A stretch of 64,000 nt of DNA from Allolobophora icterica (GCA_963556255.1 OY744616.1:32656616-32720615); one strand, 5' to 3'. Positions 31,543 to 43,613 are shown, counted from the first letter of the stretch. Made by a program: numbers and translations. Notes: generated from the sequence alone by a model not told the origin.

Positions 31543-34500
31543 AGCATGCCATTCCGTAGTCCACCACCTGCACCTGGAATGCACGGCCAGCAGCCACCAG
31601 CGGCCCTTGCTGCGGGATTCGATGATGGCTCTGGCAATTCGATGCTACAGCAGGGCTCAGTGCTAATGGTCTATGGACTGAACAATGAAAAGATGAACTG
31701 CCAGAGAATTTTCAATCTCTTCTGCCTCTATGGAAACGTAGTCAGGGTAAACTGCATCCAGTGTTAATTAACATGCAATGCAGTGTTGTGCTTTTCAGTT
31801 GTCAGACCATCTACCTTTGATAGCCATCACAAGATTTGCATCTTTTTTTTGACTGCTGATACTTTTTTTTGTAAATTTGACTTGTTATAACGCTATCTTT
31901 AGAAGCCTTATCAAGAACCACGCTAGAACAAGTTCTTGTTATATAAGGTCATTTTCTAAAGCTTAACAAAGTTTGGGACCCATGATTTCAGAGAGGTTGT
32001 TATTACTTGTCTCATTACAAATTTTCAGGTGAAGTTCTTGAAAAGCAAAGATGGAGTTGCGGTGGTCCAGTTTGGAGACAATGCATCATGTGAACGGGCA
32101 ATCAAGAACATTAACGGAATCTTTGTTTTTGGCCACAAAATCTTGATGGGGTAAGTGACACAATCTCTTGCCATTTTCATCTAGCTTTAGGCCTACATAC
32201 TGTTTCAAGCAGGAATGCTTTCTGTGACCTCAATGTTAATTGATAATTTTTTCCGTTACATATTATTTGGAAATGGCTTTAGTATCACAAAACTTTCCAA
32301 ATCGATGAATGAAAAGTGTTGAAAACTCAGAGTTTTGATGTGATGTCACATTCTGAAAATATAGAATGTGTGTTATTTCTGTGCGTCATTATACATGGTA
32401 GCCAGAATTTCATCTGTTGCAGCTACTCAAAGCAGGCTTTCATCCAGGATGTTCCAAACCCAGTTGAGCTTCCCGATGGAACAGTCTCTTTTGTGGATTT
32501 CATGGGCAACAGGAACAACCGTTTCACTACGCCAGAAGCCGCTGCAAAGAATCATATCCTTTGTTATATCTGTTATGATGTGTTTGAAACCTTAATTCAC
32601 TATTTGCACTTATCAACACAAGGAGACTTATTTTGATGCCTACAGTTCAGTTTTGCTGCAGTTCAGTAGCAGGTACATTAGGCCTATACGTTGAACCATG
32701 GATTCTGATATAGCCTCATATAGGAAGGTTTGTTGTTGGAATTGCATTGTAATAGGTTTTAAAATGATCTGCTTTATGATGTGCTTTTCTTAACTCTTTG
32801 TTACGTATTCAGCCTGCGTCAAAGGTCTTATACTTTTTTAATGCTCCTCCTGGAATCAAGGATAGTGACTTGTCACAGGCAAGTTAAACAGTTTTATTTA
32901 GTTCTGCTTTTCTTTTCTTAAAAATGAATTGTATGTATTTGAATATATCTGTACAGCATCTTTTAGCAACAGCTCTTAACGGTGCTTAGCGGTGCTATAC
33001 AATGATTGTTAGATTGATTTCATAAGCGAAATCTGTTTCAGGTGATGTAGTGCAACCGAAATCCTCCGTAAAGCCACTATGGCAATAGCAAACTGTGTCT
33101 GAGGTAATAGTTCGTCACAGTGCATTTGTAATGCACAAATTTTAATCCAAAGAAAATTGTTGTCCAGTCAAAATCCAAAAAGGGCAGGTTTTTGTGATTG
33201 CACACTTTGATACAATGTCCTTGCAGTTGAAAATGGTTTACAAACCAGACAGATCGTTTGGGATAATGGCGATTTTTTGGGTGTTTGACAGGTTTTCACC
33301 GATTGCGATGTTAAAGCACCCACAAAGATCAAGGTTTTCCCATCAAAAAGTGAGCTTTGTAATCACTTAACACTTTCTTCTGCTTTATTAGAACTGTTTA
33401 CTGTTAAAAGTACTGAACTCTTCCTACCCAGTTAATGTCGTAAACTGTCACTGCAATTATTTATCAATTTGTTGAGACTTTAGTTTATTGGGGAAGTAGT
33501 TAATTCATTGTGTGGGTTTTCACTTTTCTGTTCTTGGTTGTTCATAATTCATTATTAGTATGTTGTGTCGGCGCCCTTCTAACGGCATGGCTGTGTTACG
33601 GCGCCTTGGAAATTGTCGATGTTATTACTAGTATCGTGCATATCCAGAGTAGATCAATACTAGCCATCGTTGGAAAATCACGATGCAGATAGGCGCCATT
33701 TTACTTCCGTTATTTAATGGGACATTTTGTGAAGAAGATGCAATGGGGCACTTTGATGCATGCCTTTCTGTTAATCTATTGAGTGTCTTTCTAAGTTGAC
33801 TCAAAGTGTGAAGTCTGATATGTCGCATTGTAGCGAATCGCAGCAGCGCTGGACTGCTTGAGTGGGAGAACAAGGGAGAATGTGTCGAGGCACTTGTTGC
33901 TGCAAACCACACTCCGATTCCAAACCCAAGTTTGTGCTCGTTTTTATAATTCTCCTCCTCTGATGTTTGATAAGTTCTATTCGTTTCTGGATACTTGTAG
34001 AGCTGAAGAGGTGTTTAACACTTGTGTAGACATGTATTTCTGACTTTGTATTATCCTATACTGTCCTGTTGCTCCGAACCATTTGATTATTATGTTAAGT
34101 TGGTTGGCCGCCAGTTCTAGTTCTAGTTCTGTGCATGCAATTAAAAGGCAGAACCAATGAGAACCTACCCATTCTGTTTCTACTTAGAGAACAGAAGAGT
34201 GTTTGGCTTTTAAAATGTGCACACTTTTAACAAAGAATTTTTGTTTATTGGTAACCAATATCAATCAATCAATCATAGGATGTATATAGCGCCTCTTCAA
34301 GGGCTCTACTCAGAGGCGCTCCCGAGCCAAGCCTGGTCATAGAGGAAAGTCTTCAATAGAGTGTAGAAAGAAGACGAGTGAGAATGTGGAGATAGGCGAA
34401 GGAAAGATGGTAAGTCATTCCACACTGTTGGACCACCAACAGAGATTGCTCGGTGCTGCATAGTAGCAGTGCGGGCAAAGGGAACTGAGAAGTCACCCCG

Positions 34501-36185
34501 AGAAGAGAATGAAGGGCTGAGCGACCCATGAAAGAGGAAGAAAGAGTAAAGATAGAGCATAAGTAGCGAGGGGCTGTGCCCAAGACCCTTTTCCAAACAA
34601 GAAAGCAGAGCCGATACAAGATGCGCTGCCGCAGAGGAAGCCAGTGTAGAGTATGATGCATGTAGAAGGATAAACTACCATATCGAGGATTCGAGATATG
34701 GAACCAACAAGGCGCGCTGCAGACCGCAAGACCCTCTCGAGGGAGGACAAGCATGCTTGAGGAAGACCAGTGTAAAGAGAAGAACAATAGTCTAAACGAG
34801 AACAAACAAAGGCATGGACAAGAGTAGAGGCAGCAGAGGTTGAAAGAGAACGAGCGACGACCCTAAGCTGACGAAGATGGTAAAAGCAGAAGCGAGACAA
34901 AGAGGAGAGGTGCTTGGTAAAGGTTACTTCCTGATCAAGGATGACACCGAGATCTCGAACAGAGAAAGAGAGTGATATTAGAGGGAATTCAGCTGCAAGA
35001 AGGTTCAGGTCAAGTTTTGCCAGCTGCTGCGCGTACCCAACCATACGAACTGGGTCTTAAGAGGATTAAGTCTGAGGCGATTGGAAGAAAGCCAAGCTGA
35101 CAAGATATCAGGCGAACAGCACTCAAAGCATCCCTTGCAGAACAGTGCAAGTAAGATTGGAGGTCATCAGGGTATGAATGACTAGAAAGAGCATTAGCAG
35201 CAAGAACTGATTGAAGGTCCGCCGTACAGAGGATATAGAGAATAGGGCCAAGCACAGAACCATGAGGAAGACCAATAGGTGCAGGAATCCAAGGGGAACG
35301 CGACGAGTGGAAGATGGTAGACGAAGAGCGGTCAGCTAGGTATGAAGAGAGCCACTGAAGAGGTAGGGAAGAGACACCAAAGGAAATAGAAAGGCGACAC
35401 AGGAGTAGATCATGGTCTACCGTGTAGAAGGCTGCGCTTACGTCATAAAGCGCGAGAAGAGTAAGTTGAGAGCGATCAATTACACTGTAAACATCATTAA
35501 GAAGACTAAGAAGGAGGGTCTCCGTAGAGTGTCCCTTACGAGGCTTACCGAAACTCGACTGACGGCAGGGAAGAAGGTTTTTAGAATCTAAGTAACTCAG
35601 TTTCTCAATTAGTTTAAAGATAAATCTGACGTTAGATATTGGCCTATAACTTGAGGGGCTAGAGGCATCCAGGCCCAACTGTTTCAGGGTATACATAGGC
35701 ATGATGATGGAACGTTTCTGTGAAGCAGGCAAGATACCATCACCTAGAGAAGAATTACAGAGGATCGTCAAGAACGGAAGGAGAGTTTCAATTTGCTCCT
35801 GGATTAGGAAGGACAGAAGGGTATCCAATTCCGACGATTTGGCAGGCGAGGCGAGGATATGAGGCGACGCAGCTCAGCCTCAGTGACCGGAACGAGGGTG
35901 GAGAAAGAGAGCTCAGTCGAGGAAAACGAGGGAGGCGGAGAGTCAGTGGTGTCGCAATATATAGGCCTACCTAAAATTTGCATATAATATTATATGAAAA
36001 GCAGATATTAAAAGTCTGGCAATGGTTACAACAGATCATTTCTGAATTCATTGAGTGAATTTTTCAGATTAATTTCTGCTCTCCGTTAGTAGTGTGAAGT
36101 ACAAGTCATGTTTTTTTTATGTTTTGCAGACGGAAAGAACCATTACATCCTGAAGTTCTGCTTTTCAGATACCCCAATCAAGTGA
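31543..36185 (+). CDS. HNRNPL: hnRNP L, C-terminal half (RRM3 and RRM4), seven exons
   Basis: Heterogeneous nuclear ribonucleoprotein L binds CA-rich RNA in the nucleus and regulates alternative splicing. Exons read in phase: 31543-31746, 32029-32150, 32423-32553, 32805-32878, 33292-33349, 33834-33929 and 36130-36185 (stop TGA 36183-36185). RRM3 shows RNP2 VLMVYGL and RNP1-like GVAVVQFG, with NCQRIFNLFCLYGNV between them. A linker ending NNRFTTPEAAAKNRIQ crosses an AT-AC intron. RRM4 begins VLYFFNAPP and includes SAGLLEWE. The end LKFCFSDTP matches the family C-terminus. The first exon's acceptor is uncertain because an in-frame TAA lies at about 31534. Exons for RRM1 and RRM2 were not found upstream. 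The last intron (33930-36129) holds a minus-strand LINE. HNRNPL, HNRNPLL and fly smooth are one family; the exact paralogue is not decided. Confidence 0.93.
32554..32804 (+). other. HNRNPL: U12-type AT-AC intron of hnRNP L
   Basis: The intron starts ATATCCTTTG, an exact minor-spliceosome 5' site. It holds the branch-point motif TTTTCTTAAC at 32785-32794 and ends in AC 11 bases after the branch adenosine. Joining 32553 to 32805 restores the family sequence AAKNRIQ and keeps phase. No GT donor near 32553 does this. Confidence 0.92.
32879..33291 (+). other. HNRNPL: GC-AG intron of hnRNP L
   Basis: The donor reads CAG then GCAAGT, the strong consensus for the GC class. Joining 32878 to 33292 gives DLSQ followed by VFTDCDVKAP in phase, as the family requires. 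The nearest GT (32883) would shift the frame. Confidence 0.85.
34264..35960 (-). mobile_element. CR1-like LINE, decayed, in the last intron of hnRNP L
   Basis: Minus-strand frames show SPSSYRPISNVRFIFKLIEK, then LLALYDVSAAFYTVDHDLL (the first catalytic Asp of the usual FD pair changed to Tyr), GLPHGSVLGPILY and SYPDDLQ in place of YADD. After a frameshift near 35020 the ORF ends VGGPTVWNDLPSF and LGSASE. The 3' tail gcgctatatacatcctatga followed by an attg repeat is shared with other copies and with SINEs here. It lacks the endonuclease and has lost catalytic residues, so it is inactive. Confidence 0.85.
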
Positions 36186-36920
36186 TAACTTTCTGACGGA
36201 CTGCTTTTTATTCATTCAATTTGCACATTTTACCATATTTTCAATTCAAAGTTTTTTTGAAGATAAATGAAGTAATTTTTCGTTTTTCATGCTGACAGAA
36301 TCGATTTAGTAGTACGCCTTACGTTGTGTTCTTTTCTTAAACCTACGATTAGCATAAAATTAACCGATTATAGTCATCAAGAAATCCTTTTATAGTTGTG
36401 TCTGTTCTATGTTTATTTCTCATTGGTCAAATTCTAAATTCTTTCGACCAAAACTGTCCGCCCCCAAATTGCGATGGTACCCTTGTGTTGTGAATCAGTT
36501 TGATCACAATGAATGTGCAGTACCTAGAATGATCCACTAAACTGGAGATGCTGTCTGGTGGATAAGGAATTTGAGACAGAGGAAGCCTGAAATTTCCAAG
36601 GGTCAAAATGACACCAGTGACTGCAGAATGAATAGGTGCTAGTGGAGTTCCAAAATGCAAGTCTCCATTCTGAAAGCTTGTTATCAAGAATAGTTCTAGG
36701 CAGTGTAGACGAGCCGGACTGTAAACGAGCCGGAGCGGTCCGGAGCGGCGCTCCGGTACTTAGTATTTAGCCGGAGCGCGCGCTCCGGAACTTATTGTCA
36801 AATCAGCCGGAACGCTTTCTACTTAACGTTCTGGCACTTATTTACGTCCATAACGGTCCATTGATGAGGGGTGTCCTGAATACGGACATGGGAGGAGGGG
36901 TTATGATCAGAGTCGAACCC
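36186..36920. other. hnRNP L 3' flank and a GAGCCGG repeat cluster
   Basis: 3' untranslated DNA follows the stop. At 36702-36835 short repeats of gagccggagcg and ggagcgcgcgctccgg form inverted repeats, resembling a subterminal region of a DNA transposon whose other end was not found. A minus-strand open frame at 36427-36687 has no known domain. Confidence 0.45.
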
Positions 36921-36924
36921 CGCA

Positions 36925-37062
36925 CATAGGCGTAGACTCTGGGGGGCAGCCGGGGCACGTGCCCCCACCCCCAATAATTTAGATGGATTGTACATCCAAT
37001 GCAACAAGTGTTGAATTAATAGCCAAATGCCTCTCAATATTTTGGACAAGTTTACGCCAGTG
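36925..37062. mobile_element. hAT-type MITE (CATAGGCGTAGACTC family), 138 bp
   Basis: It starts cataggcgtagactct and ends agtttacgccagtg. The flanks accccgca and cccccgca agree at seven of eight bases. A second copy at 57321-57452 has a perfect duplication. Confidence 0.8.
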
Positions 37063-37146
37063 CCCCCGCATATAAATTTAGTGCATAGAATTGAGTACAG
37101 CCTGCGTCTTATGCGCCAACTACAGGGGAGGGTCTGTACTTAGCTG

Positions 37147-37409
37147 CAGTGGCGGTGATCTTGTTTGACAGGTGAGGGGACATTTTTGAACTGATCTGGT
37201 CAAAAAAGAGTTTTGAACTGATCTGGTCAAAAGAGTTTTGAACTGATCTGGTCAAAAAAGAGGTAAAAAAATTTATCGCCGTGAACTGATCTGCGCGGAA
37301 AATTTGATGACCTTTTTTGGTGTTTCTTCAAAATGTGGGGATCCGATGCATGGCGCTCCCCCCACTGTTAAAGGTGGGTGGTCTTTTCCCCCCATGATCG
37401 CCGCCCATG
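37147..37409. mobile_element. hAT element, second copy of the 29312-29587 family
   Basis: It starts cagtggcggtgatcttg and ends gatcgccgcccatg, inverted relative to the first copy. Three copies of gaactgatctggtcaaaa lie inside. The flanks cttagctg and ctgagttg agree at six of eight bases. Confidence 0.75.
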
Positions 37410-38264
37410 CTGAGTTGGATAGGATAATAGCCCCATTCTAGGACGTGACAATATCAATGTACCCCACCCCATCACAGCTCTGCGAGATCAAAATGATAGA
37501 CCAATCTAGATCTTGGTACTTCGTCAAATGTGAATAAGGAAAGGTATTCAAAGCAGATCCTTTCGCAGATGTTCTTTTAAAAGCTGCTGCAAGTGAGACT
37601 GGCACTTCTATGAAATGACCACATAATTGTAATCTAAAAATTTCTATAGCACGTAAAAAAAGTCGCGGGAACCTGCAGCTTATCAACAGGTGGATAGAAT
37701 TTGCAGTGAATGTGTGGGTCAATGCAGAGTCACGGTTCAATGAGGGAAATAGAGTTCTTGGATATGGAATATGCATAGCAAAGATCTTTGGGCATAGTAT
37801 ATACCAGGTATATATATATATTTAGGTCTATAAATATAATTTTCGACTTTCGTAGGCTTTTAGGGTTTTAAAAGCCTAAAAACCAAATCAAGCATCTGAA
37901 AGTTGTCCAAAACTCACTAGCCAGAGATGTCACTAGAACGCCCAAACATCATGTCACTCCCATCCTCAAATTACTCCATTGGCTAAAAATCCCATAGCCA
38001 GGCCCGGCCCTAGGGCGAGGCGAATGAGTCGGCCGCCTTCAAGTAATCTGACAACTTGAGAAGTACAACTGCAACACAAATACCCAACATTGCACGATCT
38101 TACAGTTGCAGCTCGCACATAAATAATTTATTAATTTATAATTAAAAATAAATAAATAATAACAGTGGGTCGTCACCGATTTTCCAATACTTTTTCTAAC
38201 CTCGTAACCTTTGACAAGAAAACAACTGTCTTTCTCCTAAAATCTGCTAAAACTCACCTATGCC
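37410..38264. other. No gene recognised
   Basis: A minus-strand frame at 37438-37776 (112 codons) shows no domain I recognise. A short TA-rich microsatellite lies at 37808-37822. Confidence 0.4.
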
Positions 38265-38659
38265 CATAGGCGCCGACTTTTGCTTTTGTCTCTGGGTGCC
38301 AGTCAGGGGCGGATCCAGAAGGTTTATAAAAGTTTTAAAGGACTAACAGAACTTTTTAGGAAATCACCTCCGAACAAAAACTGATGACCTTTTTTTAGTC
38401 ATCCGTGTGTAAACATAAGATAATTTTAAATGGGGGCCATGGCCGGATCTGGTGCCAGTGCATATTTTAAGATAATTCTCTCCAAAAATGTGACGACGTT
38501 TTTAGGAATTCATCCCCCGAAAAAATGTAACGACCTTTTTTTTAGGAATACCCCAAAAAATTGAATATAAGGTCCGAATTCTTCTGGGTGCCAGGCCCCC
38601 ACTGAACTTTTTCTCTGGGTGCATTGGCACCCAAGGCCCCCAAGAAGTCGGCGCCTATG
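38265..38659. mobile_element. hAT element (CATAGGCGCCGACTT family), 395 bp
   Basis: The inverted ends cataggcgccgactt / aagtcggcgcctatg are flanked by a perfect 8-bp duplication CCTATGCC (38257-38264 and 38660-38667). It is itself interrupted by a second hAT at 38304-38451. A fragment of the family lies at 25564-25678. Confidence 0.85.
38304..38451. mobile_element. Small hAT element nested in another hAT, 148 bp
   Basis: The ends caggggcggatcca and ggccggatctg are flanked by a perfect 8-bp duplication GTGCCAGT (38296-38303 and 38452-38459). Removing it and one duplicate restores the host element. Confidence 0.75.
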
Positions 38660-38855
38660 CCTATGCCTAAGGATAGTGGGAAGGGGAAAGGGAGAGGGTA
38701 GGACCCAGGCACCCAGAGACAAACCAAAAGTCGCTATTGCTATTGCCATTCAGAATGAGTACCACTGAAATAAAGTTTATCATCGATATGTGTCTGCAAA
38801 TTCTTCCCTGTACAATCAACACCTAGTAATTGTGGCTTCACAGGGAAATTATATC

Positions 38856-38861
38856 TTTATT
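38856..38861 (-). terminator. Candidate poly(A) signal of the zinc-finger gene
   Basis: AATAAA on the minus strand, about 70 bases after the stop codon at 38933-38935. Confidence 0.5.
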
Positions 38862-38932
38862 AATTATATTAACACGAGTGCCTCTAAATTAAAAATTCAT
38901 GCATATTTCCTAATGCAAACAAGCGGCTATTG

Positions 38933-41900
38933 TCACTGCACAACTTCACTGTCTACTGTGTCAAAAACAATCTGTTCACTGTTTTCTATTTCTTCATAAT
39001 CCTGTTGCAAAACTTGGGTTTTGCTATTCAGTTCAATTTCAATCACGTCGTCTGCCACTAAACATGCTGGAGCTTGAATGGAAGTTTCTTCCATAGTCAC
39101 AACCTGTTCCTCTTTCAACACGTCAAACCCACCATTCTCAAACGCCTCCATGCAGCTGTAGTCAACAACCTTATGAACGAAACTTTCTGTAGTTAGAGGA
39201 AAATCTTCTCCAGTTTTTGTTGCATCCTGCTCAATAACGTAGTCACCTAATTTTTCATGCATCTTTCCACCCTCGAATGACAAACTTCCCGTTCCATCGT
39301 CAACAAGAATTACGCACTCCACGACTTCATTACGGTGGCAACGATTTGGGAAATTCATGTGCTTTACAAGGTTATTTTTAGTTGCAAATCGCAAGCTGCA
39401 ATTGTCACAGCTGTATGGCTTTGCGGGGAGAGTTCCAGTACATCTGGCCAGGTGGCGTCTTAGGAGATAGGCCTGACTGTAAAGCCTTTCACAACGCGGG
39501 CACCTGTGGTTGCGTTGACGATGTTTGTTATTGATGTGATGGATGAGGTAATACTGGTTCGGGAATGCTTTATCGCATGGCAAACATACGAATCTGACTC
39601 CTGCTTCCTTGTATTCGTGGATCAGTTTCTCGTGTGCCTTGCACCTCAGCAGTTTCTAACAAAGCAAACAAGATTTACTTCAACAACGTGATGAACAGAT
39701 TGGTACAAAATATCAAACTAAAATGGCAAGAAGTTGTTAGAATATTTCTCATCAAATAGGTATGCAGCAATGGATAACAAATAATACGATGCAAACTTTC
39801 ATACGACTGTCATTCACTTTGGTAGCCCAGGTACAGCACCCTTTCCTTTGGCCTCGGCTGAGCTACGGCGCTATATAAATCGTCATATTATTAACAGTTC
39901 CTGTCTCCAATCAATGACTCATGCACATGGTTCAGCAGCTGCGAGGACTTGATGGTCCATGCTCCTTTACGACGATGTGAGCACAGCGTGCTCTCTCGAG
40001 CACTGGACAATCCTTCTGGAACAGTCTTTCATTACAAATATTTACTATTCTTCCAGACAGCTCATTAAACATTTCCAAGCTATCCTACGTCACACCAATT
40101 AAGATCTGTTACATAGCTATGTTTACTGTCCTTGTGAAAAGGAGCTATACAAACAGCCATCTACATACAACAGTTATTGCAACTAAGCACCTTTCACAAG
40201 TTTCTCTTGAAGATGTGCTACATAAAATGGCAATTACAGTGCAAATAAACTGGCCGAAATAAGTCATAAAAATATTGCCACTGTCATAAAAATGACAGTA
40301 ATTCTTGTAAAGATAAGTAAAATAGCAAACACAAATGACTCTTATCTACGTATTTCTACAGAAACAGTAACTGCCAGTTTTCTGGTCCTAGGTGGTTGTT
40401 ACCTAAACACAAAACAGTGAGCAAAATAATGAGAAATTTGGTTCTAAAACAACATCAATTTATTCAGAAAATTGTTTTGCAAGGTAAAAAGAGGCCTCAC
40501 AATAGAGTTTAATCATATGAGTGACCATCTTTTAACTTACAGAGAAGGTTTTGCTGCAGTAACGGCAGACGTATGATCCATTTTCCAAAGTTCTTCTGAA
40601 TCCTGCCCTGCCTGTAGCTGGAAGGGGATTGACTGCACGAAAATGCAACTTTCTGTGACTCGACAAGTCATTTCTAGTCTTAAATTTTGACTCACAGACT
40701 GAAAAATAACAATGACAATCTTTCACCTGTAAAAATTATTTTGTAAACTAACTCATTATATACTGTAAAGAAAACTTGTTTTGACAATTTCAAGCTGACC
40801 CATCATAAAGTAAATATGCCAAAGAAAATGGCAGCCAGTCTTATTAAGCCATTCCGAGCCATTCTCTGGACTATCTGAACATCCCTTTGGCACAAAGCAG
40901 TGCTCGTGAATAAGCTGGTGTCCTGTGCTTAGTTTTTAAGTAGCACTTTCGAAATGTCAAGACTACGATTGTCAGTGGCAGTACATATACAAGTGTTATT
41001 GGCTTAATTTTCTTAGCCACAAAAGCAACTTCCTCTACAACCCAATTACTGCATGCTACTACTGCAGTAGTCCTCAAAGACACAACTCAGGCTGGAAATT
41101 CTTTTTCAGCTAAATCCCAAACAGGAAAACAATAATCCAACATTTCTTGATGTGGTTGGTAACTTGACAATACATTGCAAACGCACTGGGGTTCAAACCA
41201 GATGTAGAGACAAAAAGCAGATGCACATTAACACTCAAACAGCAAAGTGCCCAACCAAGACACAGAACCTCCTTTAAAAAGTGTCGTGATACATACATAC
41301 ATATATACGTACATGTAGACATAAATACATGCATTCATACATAACCTACCATCACAGCTAAACGAACGGTCATCGTTGTGGTACGTCAGCAGATGGCGTT
41401 TTAGACTCTGGCAACTCTTGAAGGCACGGGTGCAAAGGTGACACGCAAAGTCACGGACAGTCTTGTGTGTTAGTTTAATGTGGTTCTTCAGCTGATATGG
41501 CATCTTGAATGCCTTTCCACAGATGTAACAGACTTGCGAAGGCAGCTCTTCCGCTGAGAAACACAGTTCAACACGTTTTTTATAACAATCTGGCAGTGGT
41601 CAGTGAAACTAGACTTATACCAATATTTAGCTTAGTTATTTTACTTTATTTTACCTTATTTTATTTCTTCCCGTTATTTAAATAGACAAACTAATGAATG
41701 TTAAATTATGTATGATGCATTGGTTTATCATTACCTGAACAAATATGTATAAGTTAGCTCATATACCACCGTGCAAGGCTTTTGCTATATCAAAAGTTCA
41801 AAAATTAGAATCATAGTAACTTGAAAGGAGATGCATTTTGCACTGTTTTAACCCTTGGACAAGAAATAACAAATTCATCATCCCCTTTCTCAGCATCTGC

Positions 41901-43418
41901 GCTGACAGTTGACATTGTAAAGCACTCTAGAAGCAGCTTGCTACTCATGATGCTACAACTGTAAATTGTTGCAATTACAATTACTTTCTACGACAAGTTA
42001 CTATCCAAAAGGCGACTGGCGTTTTATCTTGAGTAAAACCAACCTTAGTAACTAAGCAACCAGACAACCTTTTGCGTCAAATGGTTTTAAGTTAAGGGAA
42101 TGAAGGCAGTTTAATACAGCAATTCAAAATGCAAATGTCTCAGTTACATGCTTCATGAAATGCATAGTCAATGGACTATGCATTTTGAAAGCAGTTTTGC
42201 TTATAAGAGATCAACAATTGAGGCACTGAACATTATGATAACAGTGCTATAGAAGTTCCCAGATTAGATTCCTTGCTGTTCATTTCACCATATTCCTTTC
42301 TTCCTTAAGTATATATCACTTCCTGATTCACTGTGTTTATTCAAAACAAGTCCCTGTCAACCGTTCAGGTGCACTCTACATGTAAGTATATCCTGACATC
42401 ATACAATTCATATCTTTCAGCTTTAAGCTTTACAGAACTTTCTGAGAATATCTTAACCCTATCGCACAACTCTACTCCCTAATCCAGACTTCGGACTGGC
42501 ACATGGAAACTTGCAGCAGCATATGTACAAATGTAACTATAATTACAGCCGAATAAACTTAATTATATGGTGCTATAAGTTTTATTACACTACAGAGGTT
42601 TGGAGTGGCAAACCTTTATGTTTCAACGAGATCACTTCTGTGTCACTCTACTTATTCAAGTATTCAAGTATTTATATAGCACCTCTTCCAGGGGGACTAC
42701 TATGGATGGAGCATTATCCTAATATAAGTGCAAAATGCATACAATGCAATACCATACCGGTTAAATGCATCTTTGTTGTGTGCATTCTCCATCCTTCCCT
42801 AGACTTGAATTCTGCGCTACAGACATCACACTTGAACATCTGAATTCCATGCTCCTGGGCCATGTGCTTGTGCAGCGACCGCAGCTTTGCAAACGTCTCA
42901 TTGCAACGATCGCACTTATGCAGCTGTTCAATGCCATGCTTCTTCCACTTGTGAATCGTCAGAGCCCCATATCCCCGGATCGACATTCCACAGACATCGC
43001 ATTTGTACCCGTCTTTGGCCTCACGTTGTGCTGGTTTCGACGTGACGCTGTGCTTCCACCCGATGTGGTTTCTTAAGCCTGTAGAGTTTTTGAAAGGTTT
43101 TTGTGGCTGGCAAATACAACAGACAAATGGTCCGTTTTCTCCGACATTTAACATTTCTGTCAGAGTCTGACTGTCGTTTATCAGAGGAGATGAAGCAGAC
43201 TGGATATCTGCTGCTGCGGTTGGATTCTTTTTAGGTCTTCCACGTCGCCTGATTACTGTAGTTGCTTCACTGCTTTTAACTTGATCAAGCACGTTCCTTA
43301 CCCCGGTTGCTGGAGTTCCACATGACATATTTAAATTCATATCACTAATATACCTACAATTCACAACATTTGTTGGATTAAACTTTAAACAATTAAAGCC
43401 AATACAATACAAGTCCAT
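38933..43418 (-). CDS. C2H2 zinc-finger protein with AT-hook, four exons (about 581 aa)
   Basis: Probable nuclear DNA-binding protein. Exons in phase: 43418-42758, 41553-41350, 40698-40541 and 39655-38933, together 582 codons with the stop. The N-terminal part carries an AT-hook-like RRRGRPKKNP. Eleven fingers follow, for example YKCDVCGMSIRGYGALTIH, HKCDRCNETFAKLRSLHKH, VCYICGKAFKMPYQLKNH and FACHLCTRAFKSCQSLKRH. Joining exons 2 and 3 makes CDVCESKF and joining exons 3 and 4 makes CSKTFSKLLRCKAH. Both complete a C-X2-C-X12-H finger and so confirm the splice sites. Finger 10 ends in Cys (CCHC) and finger 11 has a longer His spacing. The tail is acidic, rich in Glu and Asp, and lacks fingers. 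The start is uncertain: an acceptor-like AG precedes an inner Met (MNLNMSCG). The orthologue was not identified. Confidence 0.88.
39815..39895 (+). mobile_element. Isolated LINE 3' tail
   Basis: The run ggcctcggctgagctacggc followed by gctatataaatcgtcatatt matches the tail of the LINE at 57945-58115. It lies in the last intron of the zinc-finger gene. Confidence 0.5.
40893..40965 (+). mobile_element. Isolated LINE 3' tail
   Basis: The stretch gtgctcgtgaataagctggt and its continuation match the tails at 28396-28480 and 29588-29640. It lies in an intron of the zinc-finger gene. Confidence 0.5.
42650..42705 (-). mobile_element. Isolated CR1-like LINE or SINE tail
   Basis: Contains tatttatatagcacctcttc after a short attcaag repeat, matching the tail at 34264-34320. 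It lies in the first intron of the zinc-finger gene. Confidence 0.5.
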
Positions 43419-43439
43419 TTCATATTGCCCTCTCTCTAA

Positions 43440-43613
43440 AGTTCAAAAGTGCACACTCGGCCCTACAACAGAACATCGATAGAGCTGAGGAAGCAATTGT
43501 GCACGAAGAATTTGTTCAAGGTCCTTAAACAGTGACCGCCTCAGTGGAGGCTCGAATCCACACTCTACGTGTTACAGGCCAAGCGCTCTATCCATTTGGC
43601 TACTGTGCCCTAA
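43440..43613 (-). mobile_element. tRNA-derived SINE fragment
   Basis: Read on the minus strand, the head tagggcacagtagccaaatg runs through gagcgcttggcctgtaac to a B-box-like ggattcgagcc. The body containing ggaccttgaacaaattcttc resembles the SINEs at 56516-56758 and 63075-63345. Confidence 0.65.

Noticed and set aside
32560..32566. GT donor for hnRNP L exon 32423 within cctttgtta
   Set aside because: Using it breaks the frame into the next exon and loses the conserved RIQ codons; the AT-AC solution fits all three U12 signals.
36427..36687. Minus-strand open frame of 86 codons
   Set aside because: It has no recognisable domain and no matching splice partner; it is probably chance or a decayed element.
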